Assembly: GCA_041392475.1 (NCBI GenBank)
Contig: JAWKLZ010000002.1
Coordinates: 1,744,501-1,808,500 of the forward strand
Source of the DNA: Chitinophagales bacterium
Lineage (GTDB): Bacteria; Bacteroidota; Bacteroidia; Chitinophagales; UBA2359
Direction of reading: 5' to 3'
Length of the DNA: 64,000 nt
The position numbers and the translations under genes are program-made. How positions within the stretch are numbered: position 1 is the stretch's first letter; each line of letters begins with the position of its first letter. Under the pieces are notes generated by a model. The model was not told the DNA's origin. It made no database searches and saw only the letters and a list, made by a program, of their open reading frames with translations. Shown piece by piece: positions 54,039 through 62,818 of this stretch.

Positions 54039-55001
54039 ATGGAAAGACGTAAATTTATCAAAAAAAGTTCTGCAATTGTAGGACTTACGGCAGTTGGCGG
54101 TTCATTGGTCATCGGGTCAGGTATGTACGATGTCAAATCCAAGAGAAAAGTGTATAGAATTTTAAGTTCACATCGGGTCAATGTCGGCACATTACCCGTT
54201 ATGAGAGCTTTTGCAGGAGATCAAAACGATTTTGTTTCTCCCTATGTATTGTTCGACGAATTTGGTCCTGTTAGCATCAATCCAGGAGCAGATGCCTTGA
54301 AAGTAGAAGCCCATCCTCATGCAGGTGTGACACCGACTTCCTATTTTTTGGAGGGAAGCGGACACCACAAAGACAGCCTCAACTATGATTTTCAGATTGG
54401 AAAGGGGGATTTTATGATGTTTAATTCTGGTCGGGGAGCGATACACATGGAAGAATCGGGGAAACAAGTAGTGGAAAATGGCGGTTTGGTTCATGGTTTT
54501 CAAGTATGGCTCAATACGCCCTCCAAATACAAGTTTATGGATCCATCTACAACAGTCAATAACCTGAATGACATGGGTTTAATTGAACACAAAGACTATA
54601 CCATACGTGTGGTTTTGGGAGAATTGTTCGATACTAAATCACAGGTAGAAACCTTGACCCCCGCTTTTTATTACCACATCAAAATGAACGAAAACGCCCG
54701 CTTAGACATTCCGACTAATCCAACCGATAATGCCTTTGTGTATATGATCAAAGGAGAATTGGAATTGGAGGATGCAAAGTCATTGAAGAAAAATCAAGTG
54801 GCTCTCTACGAAAGAGGAGAAAGTTATATCAATCTTTATGCAAAAGAAGGGGCAGAATTTATGCTTTTAGGCGGTCAGCCTTTGGATGAAGTGGTGTATT
54901 CTTATGGGCCTTTTGTGATGAATACCGAACAACAAATCCGTCAGTGTATGCGAAACTACCAGATGGGGTTGATGGGTAATCCTGAATTGGTGAATAATTA
55001 G
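54039..55001 (+). CDS. Pirin-family cupin protein with Tat-like signal
   Basis: 320 residues. The N-terminus MERRKFIKKSSAIVGLTAVG has a twin-arginine-like motif plus hydrophobic core, unusual for pirins, which are mostly cytoplasmic. The metal-binding set of the pirin N-terminal domain is present: His-x-His in EAHPHAGV, then SGHHKDS and GRGAIHMEESG. The second barrel follows (YYHIKMNENARLDI). Some pirins are quercetin dioxygenases. Substrate here is unknown. Export is inferred from the leader only. Confidence 0.85.
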   Translation: MERRKFIKKSSAIVGLTAVGGSLVIGSGMYDVKSKRKVYRILSSHRVNVGTLPVMRAFAGDQNDFVSPYVLFDEFGPVSINPGADALKVEAHPHAGVTPTSYFLEGSGHHKDSLNYDFQIGKGDFMMFNSGRGAIHMEESGKQVVENGGLVHGFQVWLNTPSKYKFMDPSTTVNNLNDMGLIEHKDYTIRVVLGELFDTKSQVETLTPAFYYHIKMNENARLDIPTNPTDNAFVYMIKGELELEDAKSLKKNQVALYERGESYINLYAKEGAEFMLLGGQPLDEVVYSYGPFVMNTEQQIRQCMRNYQMGLMGNPELVNN

Positions 55002-55025
55002 GAAGAAACAAAAGGCATACTAAAA

Positions 55026-55068
55026 AGAAAAAGCAAGGTGTAACATCTTATGAAGGTGTTCACCTTGC
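55026..55068 (-). terminator. Terminator of the DUF1328 gene
   Basis: Stem GCAAGGTG...CACCTTGC (55033-55040 with 55061-55068), extended by AACA/TGTT inside. On the minus strand it is followed by TTTTTC. Confidence 0.65.
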
Positions 55069-55123
55069 CATTTAATAGCCATTTATAGGCTATTTTTGCT
55101 TAATTTTTATTCTGCGTTATATT

Positions 55124-55288
55124 CTAAGCTTTGCTCAATAAGCTGCTAATCAAGGAAAATGCAAACAGTATCAAGAAAATGTAAAACACAATCTTAGCTA
55201 TTCCTGCGGCTCCTGCTGCAATACCTCCAAAACCGAGGACTGCCGCTATCAATGCGATAATAAAAAATGAAATTGCTAAACGTAACAT
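55124..55288 (-). CDS. DUF1328 small membrane protein (YtjA-like)
   Basis: A 54-residue protein with two hydrophobic helices joined by a Gly/Ala turn (VLGFGGIAAGAAGIAKIV), the hallmark of the DUF1328/UPF0391 family. It is induced by stress in several bacteria, with no defined activity. The gene is too short for many gene finders; start ATG at 55288 and stop TAG at 55124-55126 are clear. It lies next to a CsbD gene on the same strand, which supports a stress-response unit. Confidence 0.85.
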   Translation of the reverse strand: MLRLAISFFIIALIAAVLGFGGIAAGAAGIAKIVFYIFLILFAFSLISSLLSKA

Positions 55289-55360
55289 AATGATTTATTT
55301 AGAGTTAAAAAAATGGTTTTAGGTTGTTAGGATTAAATGGTTTTGTTATAAGAAAATTCT

Positions 55361-55555
55361 CTACAAATTACTATTGATGAAGTCCTTTACCTCTTGCTTC
55401 GTTTTTCCTACTTTTTGCTGGATTTTACCCAACATTTCATCTTCTTGCCCTTCTACATATAGTAGATCATCATCAGTCAAATCAGCATATTCTTGCTTTA
55501 ATTTACCTTTGATTTCGTTCCAGTTACCTTTTATTTTATCAGAAAATGCACTCAT
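55361..55555 (-). CDS. CsbD family stress protein
   Basis: A 64-residue soluble helical protein: DKIKGNWNEIKGKLKQEYAD is the CsbD signature, followed by DDDLLYVEGQEDEMLGKIQ. CsbD proteins accumulate under general stress; molecular role unknown. It is likely cotranscribed with the DUF1328 gene 72 bp downstream. Confidence 0.9.
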   Translation of the reverse strand: MSAFSDKIKGNWNEIKGKLKQEYADLTDDDLLYVEGQEDEMLGKIQQKVGKTKQEVKDFINSNL

Positions 55556-55588
55556 GATTTTATTGTTTTTAGTTAAAAAATAATTATA

Positions 55589-56061
55589 TTTTCAGCATAC
55601 ATAAATACTGAATTTGATTTATTAAAGACACGACATTGCGTATGGTTTTACACCAATTCACATAAGACTGATTGTGAAATTTATAGTAATCTCACATCCA
55701 TTTTTAATAAACAATAACCAAGTAATTTATTTAGTCATTGTTTACATTTGCTATTAAGTAATGTATTTGATATTAAAACGAGCAAATAAAATAAATGTTC
55801 ACTTCGCCCCCAAAAAAAATATATTTTTCCAAATCTCTCATTGAAGTTTATCAAGAGCTTCAACATAAGCAGCAAGTACGACAAAAGTACTTGTTGTAAT
55901 CTTAATCCTTCAAAATAGTAATCTTGAAAATCTTAAAGGTAATTAAAATTGCCAGTGTTTTTAATTTTAAAGCATTGATTGTGAATTATTTTTATGCTAA
56001 ATGTAAATTCAGACTACTATTTTTAACAAAAACATGGCTTTCAGACCATTGCTATCACCCT
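55589..56061. other. Intergenic region before the repeat proteins
   Basis: About 470 bp, AT-rich, no supported gene. It holds the promoter of the CsbD gene on the minus strand. No hairpin family member is present. Confidence 0.4.
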
Positions 56062-56069
56062 TATCTTTG
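56062..56069 (+). promoter_or_regulatory. Promoter -7 box of the 56127 gene
   Basis: TATCTTTG, predicting a leader of about 50 nt before the ATG at 56127. Confidence 0.5.
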
Positions 56070-56126
56070 TGGTGTAATCAATCAGAAATGGTTGCGATAA
56101 ACATTAAAACCCAAAAAATAATAACA

Positions 56127-56993
56127 ATGAGAACTTTAAGTAACATCATCACAACAATCCTTTTCACCCTTGTATTCACTTTTGCAGCACAAGCGCAAAA
56201 CTTTACAAGCGTTAGCCAATTTGGAGGCACTTATTATGGAAAATTGGACGGACGCAATGCTGAATTAAAATTTGAATATTTGGCTTACAACCAAGCTTTT
56301 GCAGAATGGACAGTGACATTGAAGGACTTAGATAGAAATGTGGTCATGACAGGTTATGCGACTGAACTCCGCATTTCACAAGGCGGTGATCACATCATTC
56401 ACAATGTTTCGCTTCAAACTGCAGACAAAAAAATTAAAAAGAAATTCGCCAAAATGTTGCTCCACACTTGGAATACTACTTATATGACCACTTTTACCGA
56501 GGATGGATACGGCTCAGTATTTGCCAAAGGAAACGCCAATAACCTACCTACGCCCAGTCCAGCAGCGGTTCACGGATTCAACAATGTCAGTCAGTTTTTC
56601 GGTAACTATGAAGGACGGATTGATGGACGAAATGCACGCTTAAACATTGCACGTACACCCGAAGGAAAGGTAGCCTATACTTTAGTGGATGTAGATAGAA
56701 ATGTGACTTTCAAAGCTTTGACCAACTCCATTTCGGTAGATGATGCACGTCCTCACGTGATGAGAAGCCTTACGCTTCGCAGTGAAGATGGTCGTCATAC
56801 CAAAACCATTGGCGGCTTGTACTTGCACACTTGGAACACCAATTACATCAGTGGATACGATGTTTGGAATGGCAAAGAATACGGAAATTTCTTTGTACGT
56901 CAAGCAGTTACCTTTGCTCCCAACATGATCAAAACTCCCATGAAAACACCTTTGAAGGTGAAAGATTTTTCTAACATTCGCAAAATCAAATAA
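56127..56993 (+). CDS. Secreted two-repeat hypothetical protein
   Basis: 288 residues from MRTLSNIITT with signal peptide (TFAAQAQ). The mature part is an internal duplication: VSQFGGTYYGKLDGRNAELK...DLDRNVVMTGYA and VSQFFGNYEGRIDGRNARLN...DVDRNVTFKALT, each followed by an LHTWNTTY / LHTWNTNY motif. Predicted all-beta. No family recognised. The upstream in-frame start at 56034 is rejected because the promoter box lies inside that stretch. Confidence 0.75.
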   Translation: MRTLSNIITTILFTLVFTFAAQAQNFTSVSQFGGTYYGKLDGRNAELKFEYLAYNQAFAEWTVTLKDLDRNVVMTGYATELRISQGGDHIIHNVSLQTADKKIKKKFAKMLLHTWNTTYMTTFTEDGYGSVFAKGNANNLPTPSPAAVHGFNNVSQFFGNYEGRIDGRNARLNIARTPEGKVAYTLVDVDRNVTFKALTNSISVDDARPHVMRSLTLRSEDGRHTKTIGGLYLHTWNTNYISGYDVWNGKEYGNFFVRQAVTFAPNMIKTPMKTPLKVKDFSNIRKIK

Positions 56994-57105
56994 ACACATT
57001 GAAGTAAAAAATCAATTCTGGTTATTTAATCTTCAAAACCTGTAATCACTGCACTCAATTTATTTAAAAAACATTAAACCTCAAACTTTTAAACCTTTAA
57101 TTAAC

Positions 57106-58245
57106 ATGAAAACTTCCATTTTTTCAACAGTAAAAGCAATCATCACTTTAAGCATTTTTTCCCTATTTGCGTTCGCAATCCCTGCAAACGCAGCCATCAA
57201 TGGAACTTGGGAAAATGAAGACCCCAACACTCGAAGCATTACGAAAATAATCGTGACAGGCGGCAATACCATTCAGCTTTTTGGCTCTTGTAGTCCAACA
57301 GATTGTGATTGGGGAACAACTGCCCTTCAATACAGAAGCAATACCCGCATAGGCAAACAATACACCGCATCGTATGACCAAGGTTTCGCAAAACGAACAT
57401 TGACCGTCTATGAGCAACCTTCAGGAAAATTGTACTTGCAAATGGCTTCAACTTATACAGATGGCCGACCTGCCCAAAAAAGTAGCGAATATTTTGTGAG
57501 AAAAACCTGTGGTGGATTTCAAGGAATGGTGGCAGAAAAAGACAATTACAGCAATAAAATTGCAGGGGTAGCCATCCAATTTACCAGCGAAGATGGCAGT
57601 CTTTCTCAAACGGTTACTTCAACAAATTCAGGAACTTACAAAATTGAATTGCCACAAGGTCGCTATAAAGTAACCACCACACATAGAAACTACGAAACAT
57701 ATACAACTGGTCAAGGATTCTTTGTAGTCACTTGTCAAGGAATACAAACTGGGAATATTTTCATGGAAAAGAAACCTGCCCCTCAACCCACTCTCAAAGA
57801 AGATTGTGTGAGCTTCAATCCTAAAAACTTGAGCGTAAAACCTTCTGGAAACCAATTTCTTTTGGTAGATGGTAGCCATTCTTTGAAGGCTTTCCCGACT
57901 AAAGCAGAGGCTTACCAAGCCATGAAAATCATTCAATACTACGGCATCAATCAATCTTGTTTTGTAGGTCGCCCCAATCCTTCTTTCACTTATCTACTCG
58001 TAAACGGAAAAGCACCGAGTGGTAATGTAAGCGGTGACGATTGTACCTCTTTCAATCCCAACACGATTGAATTGAAGGAAATCAACGGAAGTTGGAAAAT
58101 TGTAGATGGAAGCCATTGGATGTTTGATTTTGGAGGCAATTATGCCGAAGCAAAACAAGCTTTTTTAATCATCAAAAAATACGGCTTCACCCAATCTTGT
58201 TTTGTGGGTCGCCCGAATCCCTCTCTTCAATACTTGATAAAATAA
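57106..58245 (+). CDS. Secreted protein with carboxypeptidase-regulatory-like domain and GRPNPS repeats
   Basis: 379 residues with signal peptide ending at IPANAA. An N-terminal DUF-like beta domain (NPNTRSITKIIVTGG) follows, then a CarboxypepD-reg-like fold (about 145-220: GVAIQFTSEDGSLSQTV, YKIELPQGRYKVTT) and two copies of a 70-residue repeat ending in SCFVGRPNPSF / SCFVGRPNPSL. No sorting domain is seen. The role is unknown; the repeats occur in many surface proteins. It follows the 56127 gene by 112 bp on the same strand. Confidence 0.72.
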   Translation: MKTSIFSTVKAIITLSIFSLFAFAIPANAAINGTWENEDPNTRSITKIIVTGGNTIQLFGSCSPTDCDWGTTALQYRSNTRIGKQYTASYDQGFAKRTLTVYEQPSGKLYLQMASTYTDGRPAQKSSEYFVRKTCGGFQGMVAEKDNYSNKIAGVAIQFTSEDGSLSQTVTSTNSGTYKIELPQGRYKVTTTHRNYETYTTGQGFFVVTCQGIQTGNIFMEKKPAPQPTLKEDCVSFNPKNLSVKPSGNQFLLVDGSHSLKAFPTKAEAYQAMKIIQYYGINQSCFVGRPNPSFTYLLVNGKAPSGNVSGDDCTSFNPNTIELKEINGSWKIVDGSHWMFDFGGNYAEAKQAFLIIKKYGFTQSCFVGRPNPSLQYLIK

Positions 58246-58279
58246 AATGATTGTTAGTTGATGTATTTAAGTTTTTTAG

Positions 58280-58314
58280 AAGGCTTCTGGGCGGTTTGCT
58301 TGGGAGCCTTTTTT
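58280..58314 (+). terminator. Terminator of the 57106 gene
   Basis: Short stem AAGGCT...AGCCTT (58280-58285 with 58305-58310) followed by T6. Confidence 0.55.
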
Positions 58315-58416
58315 GATTTTCTGAAAACTGAACGAAATTCCTTATATTGTTATTATTGAAGTCTAAGATATTTTGAAGAAAGTAATTTAAACATATTGGA
58401 TTCAACCCATAAATGC

Positions 58417-58435
58417 GATAATTTGGGATGCACCC
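58417..58435. repeat. Solo end of the 22730 MITE-like element
   Basis: GATAATTTGGGATGCACCC matches the terminal inverted repeat at 22730-22748 (complement) at 18 of 19 positions. No partner end is visible nearby, so it is a remnant or part of a different-length relative. Confidence 0.55.
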
Positions 58436-58462
58436 AAAGTTTTTGACTTGATAAACTCCAAC

Positions 58463-58504
58463 AAAAAAAGCGTCCAACATACTTTGCAGCCGTTGAACGC
58501 TTTT
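58463..58504 (-). terminator. Terminator of the multi-Ig T9SS gene
   Basis: Stem AAAGCGTCCAAC / GTTGAACGCTTT (58467-58478 region with 58492-58503, one mismatch), followed on the minus strand by T7. Confidence 0.7.
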
Positions 58505-58551
58505 GTAAAAAAAATAAGACCAAACTAAAATGATAAGACTGATTACGACTA

Positions 58552-61500
58552 TTATTTTACTACCTGCAACCTCCTTGTTCCTACACCATCAGGTGTCTGG
58601 AAATGCACAAAATACACCCCTGTACTCCAATTGCTAACCTCCAAAGTGGTTTTGAGCGTATTCACTTCAAAAGACTGGTCGTACATCAATTGCCCCATCG
58701 CATTGAAAATCTGCAAAGATTGGACATTCAGACCACCAAAATTAAAATGAACTTGGTCGCTGCTTGGGTTGGGATAAAAATTCACCACCGACAAGTCAAT
58801 TTCTTCAATAGCCGTCACCACACTTTCGGCAGGTTCTGTATTCAAGGCTTGAACAAATCCCTCATTGCTGACCATCAGCGCATTACTTGCCGAAATATTG
58901 AAGGGGATATCAGCAGACGATTTTTTGCCCGCCACATTGTCAATCACAAAAATGCTGAACGTAGCGATTTTACCATGGCCCGAAATACTCTGACCATTTG
59001 TTCGGCTATATCCAATATCTATTTTACCCTCTTCACCAAAATCTTTAAACAATCCAATATTGTCGCCTCCATCAAACCATCCATTTTCTTCAAAATCAAT
59101 GCTAACCGAACCCAATTCCACCACGTCAGAATCATAGTTGATGGTGAATGCCAAACCATATACATCTTCAGCAGGCTGCTCATCACTCCCCAACAATACA
59201 TCTACCGCAATCCAAGTATTGGCGGGAATTTGCTGTGGCAAAGAGAAGGTAATGGCAGGAGCATCTTCTGCCGCTTGAGTTTCTGCATTTTTGGCGTGCG
59301 TCAATCCATAATTTTGGCTAATAGCTTCAATATCTGAACCTTCTATGACTCCATTGCCATTGCAGTCAGCGTATTTTGAATTGACCGTAATCGAATCGAA
59401 AGTAATACTGCCATCGTTGGTAGTGAAGGTGCTAATGTCTTGCAGCCAATTAGCAGCAGGTTGTGGATACCAATTGTTGGACGCATTGAAGCGAGAAAGC
59501 CCTGTATTTCCAAAGCCCAAACCAACTGCCAAAATATCGAAATTGTTGGCTGTGCCGTCATTATTGGCATCACCTGGCCATACACAGCCCATGCTGCAAT
59601 CTACACCTATGGTTAAATAAACCGTTGCCGTATCACACACACTCGCAAAGTTGTCGCAGATGATGTAGTCAAAACTGTCTGTTCCGATGAAGCCAGGATT
59701 GGCCTGATACAATGCAAAGCAAGGGATTGCAGCAGGATCACAGCCAACTGTTCCATGTTCGGGTTCGCTAAATTGGATAATTATGGATTGCTCTGCATGT
59801 AGGTCATTTTCCTGTAAAACAAGAAACTGTGGGCCGTAGTCTTCGACTGCAATGTAGTCATCTACAGCTTGTAGGCTACTCCCTACTTCAATATAGACCG
59901 TTGCCAAATCACAATCACCTGTCACAATATCACATAAAGTATAGGTGAATTGGTCTTGCCCTTCAAAACCCTCATTAGGCATATATGATATTTGCTCAGG
60001 CAAACTTTCTGCAATAGCAACTGTGCCATGAGTAGGCTCGCTTACATTGGCAAGTGTGTAGGTGTTGATATTAAAAAAATCATTGCTAAATATTTGAATG
60101 GTAATGTTCGTATTAACGGCTGTTGAAACATGGTCGTCCACCGCATTAATGGTAGGATTGCCGCCTACATTGATGTAAATCATAGCAGCATCACAGTCAT
60201 CAATCGTATTGTCACAGATGATGTAAAAGAAGCTATCTTGTCCTACAAAATTTGGGTCATTGGGTGTGTAGAAAGGCGGCTCTTCGGGATTGAAGCCCCA
60301 AAAAATCTGTCCATGTTTCGGTTGCCCAAAATAAAACGCCTCTGTATTTTCGGTAATAATGTCATTCGCCAAAACCGTCAAAGGCAATCCAGCAATCGTA
60401 CTGTCGTCTGTCACAAAAAAGTCATCCACTGCCTGTAAAGGCCCTTCGTTATTGTCTATCACATAGACCACTACATCTGCTTCGTCACAAGCCTCTGGTA
60501 CACCGCTGTCGCAAATCATATAGCTGAATACAAACTCCCCAGTAAAGGTGGGATTGGGTGCAAAAACAATTGTATTGTTGGACAGCACATTCACCATTCC
60601 TTCAGGATATTCGCTTATCATAGGTTGAATCATCAATTCTGAATTAGACCCATCAGGGTCATGGTCATTTGCCAAAACGTCAATGGCTACAGGAATACCT
60701 TGCTTTGTATAAGTCAAGTCCACTTCTGCAACAGGAGGTGTATTTTGGGCAACAAATAGGTTTACAAATACTGTTGCTGTATCACAAACAGGAGCTTCTG
60801 GATTCGGTCCGCCACAGATGATGTAATTGAAGTAATCTTCGGGAGGGGCATTGGTCGTTAGTAAATTATAAGTAATTGTATTGTCCAAATTGAGTACTAC
60901 GCTGCCATGAACAGCATTGCTGATTTCTACTACATCCAATTGTTGGCCAAAGTCGTTTGCCAAAACGTCAATGGTTATGGAAGCATTGAAGGGATAATCT
61001 ACCAAATCATCTACGGCAAATATATCATTAGGAGGTGGCAAATCTAAAATCGAAATGGTAACAGTTGCTTGACTGCAATTACCTGTCGTAGCATCGCAGA
61101 GTTGATAGACAAAGTTGTCTTCTCCCATCACAAAATCTTCATGGGGTGTATAAATAATCAAACTAGATGAAACAGCTAATTTTGCTGTTCCTTGGCTGGG
61201 GGCTTCTACAATATTGACATACAGGGCTGAATTGGTAATCGAGAAATCATTTTGGGTGACATTCATAACAATGGGTGCAGGAACAGGCGTATAATAGTAG
61301 TCATCAATGGCAAGCGGTAGAACAGGGTCAAGGGGATTGATGGTGGTATTGATGGTGATAAAAGCTTGGTCGCAAGTTCCCACCAATTCGTCACAGATTT
61401 CATAGCACAAATTTTCAGTTCCTGGTGTAGTCGCAACATATTCTGCAAAAAAGGCAGATTGAGGAATATCATCTGTGCCGCCTATTTGGATGTCTCCAAA

Positions 61501-62418
61501 CTGAGGTTCAGAGCAGAAGCTGATGGTTGTTGTTGGATTAAAGGTATCATTTTGCATAATTCCACTATTGCTGAGTACAAAATCTCCAATGCTGTAGAGT
61601 GAAAGACTTGGATGTGGGTTGCTATTACTGATTTCGAGATCATATACATCATTGACCGCATTGATAGGATTAGCACTTCCTTCCGCCACAACGACTGTCA
61701 CCCAAGTAGTTGAAGCCAATTCAAATTCATTTTCAATCGTATAGGAGAATTGTTCTGTTCCTACATAATCATCAGCAGGGATATACAGAATTTTGTTGTT
61801 TTGAATACTCACTGTGCCATTTGCAGGTTGGTCAACACTCACCAAGGTTAACATAGAAGGCGGTACATTCATGTCCAAATCATTGATCAATGCGGCAATT
61901 TCAACAGGTACACCCATCATCGTGACGGCTGCATCTGGCATCGCATCAGGCCCTACAGGATCTACTCCAACAAGCACGAGGTCAATCATTACCGTAGCAG
62001 TATCACATTCAAACATCATCTGGTCGCATACCATATAGGTGAAACTCTCGGGAAATTCTCCAAGATTGACATCCAACTCATATGTGAATATTAAGTGGGG
62101 ATCATTGGGAATCCAAACAGGAGTGGTGGGTAAAAATGGAGGCAGAGCAGGAGGAATAATCATCGATTCGCTTGGAGTCACTGTTCCAAAACTTGGCTCC
62201 GTTACCAAAGCCCAGATAATGGTATCATTTGTCCATAAAGTATCGTTCACCAACAGCTCCATTTCAAGGGATTGGTCGCTAGTGAACATTTGATAGTAGT
62301 CGTGACTGGTTGTAATATAGGGTTGCGCTTGGGCAATATGAAAAGTTGCCACGAGTAGTAAAGTCTTGAGAAGTACGGAAGAAAAGTGTTTTAAAGACAT
62401 GGCATGTATATTTTTCAT
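58552..62418 (-). CDS. Large secreted multi-Ig-like T9SS protein with cohesin- and dockerin-like parts
   Basis: 1288 residues with signal peptide to about 31 (IAQAQ). Nine or so Ig/cadherin-like repeats of about 90 residues follow, each with an AxNDxD/NDF start and a closing CDxxxxxCDxATVxIxV strand, with conserved cysteine pairs. Near 940-1030 is a dockerin-like calcium pair (GDANNDGTANNFDILAVGLG and DCNGNGVIEGSDIEAI), then a cohesin-like beta-sandwich (about 1070-1190), and finally a C-terminal sorting domain (FYPNPSSDQVHFNF ... LQIFNAMGQLMYD ... GVYFVHFQTPDG). It is probably a surface adhesin or matrix protein. Whether the dockerin/cohesin parts interact with each other or with partners is unknown. 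Confidence 0.85.
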   Translation of the reverse strand: MKNIHAMSLKHFSSVLLKTLLLVATFHIAQAQPYITTSHDYYQMFTSDQSLEMELLVNDTLWTNDTIIWALVTEPSFGTVTPSESMIIPPALPPFLPTTPVWIPNDPHLIFTYELDVNLGEFPESFTYMVCDQMMFECDTATVMIDLVLVGVDPVGPDAMPDAAVTMMGVPVEIAALINDLDMNVPPSMLTLVSVDQPANGTVSIQNNKILYIPADDYVGTEQFSYTIENEFELASTTWVTVVVAEGSANPINAVNDVYDLEISNSNPHPSLSLYSIGDFVLSNSGIMQNDTFNPTTTISFCSEPQFGDIQIGGTDDIPQSAFFAEYVATTPGTENLCYEICDELVGTCDQAFITINTTINPLDPVLPLAIDDYYYTPVPAPIVMNVTQNDFSITNSALYVNIVEAPSQGTAKLAVSSSLIIYTPHEDFVMGEDNFVYQLCDATTGNCSQATVTISILDLPPPNDIFAVDDLVDYPFNASITIDVLANDFGQQLDVVEISNAVHGSVVLNLDNTITYNLLTTNAPPEDYFNYIICGGPNPEAPVCDTATVFVNLFVAQNTPPVAEVDLTYTKQGIPVAIDVLANDHDPDGSNSELMIQPMISEYPEGMVNVLSNNTIVFAPNPTFTGEFVFSYMICDSGVPEACDEADVVVYVIDNNEGPLQAVDDFFVTDDSTIAGLPLTVLANDIITENTEAFYFGQPKHGQIFWGFNPEEPPFYTPNDPNFVGQDSFFYIICDNTIDDCDAAMIYINVGGNPTINAVDDHVSTAVNTNITIQIFSNDFFNINTYTLANVSEPTHGTVAIAESLPEQISYMPNEGFEGQDQFTYTLCDIVTGDCDLATVYIEVGSSLQAVDDYIAVEDYGPQFLVLQENDLHAEQSIIIQFSEPEHGTVGCDPAAIPCFALYQANPGFIGTDSFDYIICDNFASVCDTATVYLTIGVDCSMGCVWPGDANNDGTANNFDILAVGLGFGNTGLSRFNASNNWYPQPAANWLQDISTFTTNDGSITFDSITVNSKYADCNGNGVIEGSDIEAISQNYGLTHAKNAETQAAEDAPAITFSLPQQIPANTWIAVDVLLGSDEQPAEDVYGLAFTINYDSDVVELGSVSIDFEENGWFDGGDNIGLFKDFGEEGKIDIGYSRTNGQSISGHGKIATFSIFVIDNVAGKKSSADIPFNISASNALMVSNEGFVQALNTEPAESVVTAIEEIDLSVVNFYPNPSSDQVHFNFGGLNVQSLQIFNAMGQLMYDQSFEVNTLKTTLEVSNWSTGVYFVHFQTPDGVGTRRLQVVK

Positions 62419-62818
62419 TTTTAAAAATTTATTGTTTTCGATTTGATATTTTTATATGATACAAATGTGCCACAATAAAAATGAAAAAAAAAGTACATTG
62501 AAAGTGATTTGTACGAAAATTTATTCTAATAATTGGTTTTTATTAAATGATAGTCAGTAAGTAATATTTTTTTTTGTGAAAAAATAAAAATGACTGTTTT
62601 GATAAATAATGACCATAAAAGTGAATGATTGCATCAATCAAGTATTGGTGCAATCATTCGATAAATTTTTATTCCTGTTCCTAAACTCGTCGAGCGAGTA
62701 CCATAATATAAATCGCAAATCAAATATCGTTTATCATAAATCCACTTTTGGGGTGTATGAAATTTGAAGTTTGTTATTGGATTTTTTGAGAAAACATAAG
62801 AATTCAATAGATAATACA
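62419..62818. other. AT-rich intergenic region with a hairpin
   Basis: 400 bp without a supported gene. A 16-bp inverted repeat (62622-62637 with 62644-62659, one mismatch) near the end of the minus-strand dehydrogenase unit is a likely terminator. A 61-codon minus frame (62634-62819) covers it but has no coding character. Confidence 0.5.
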
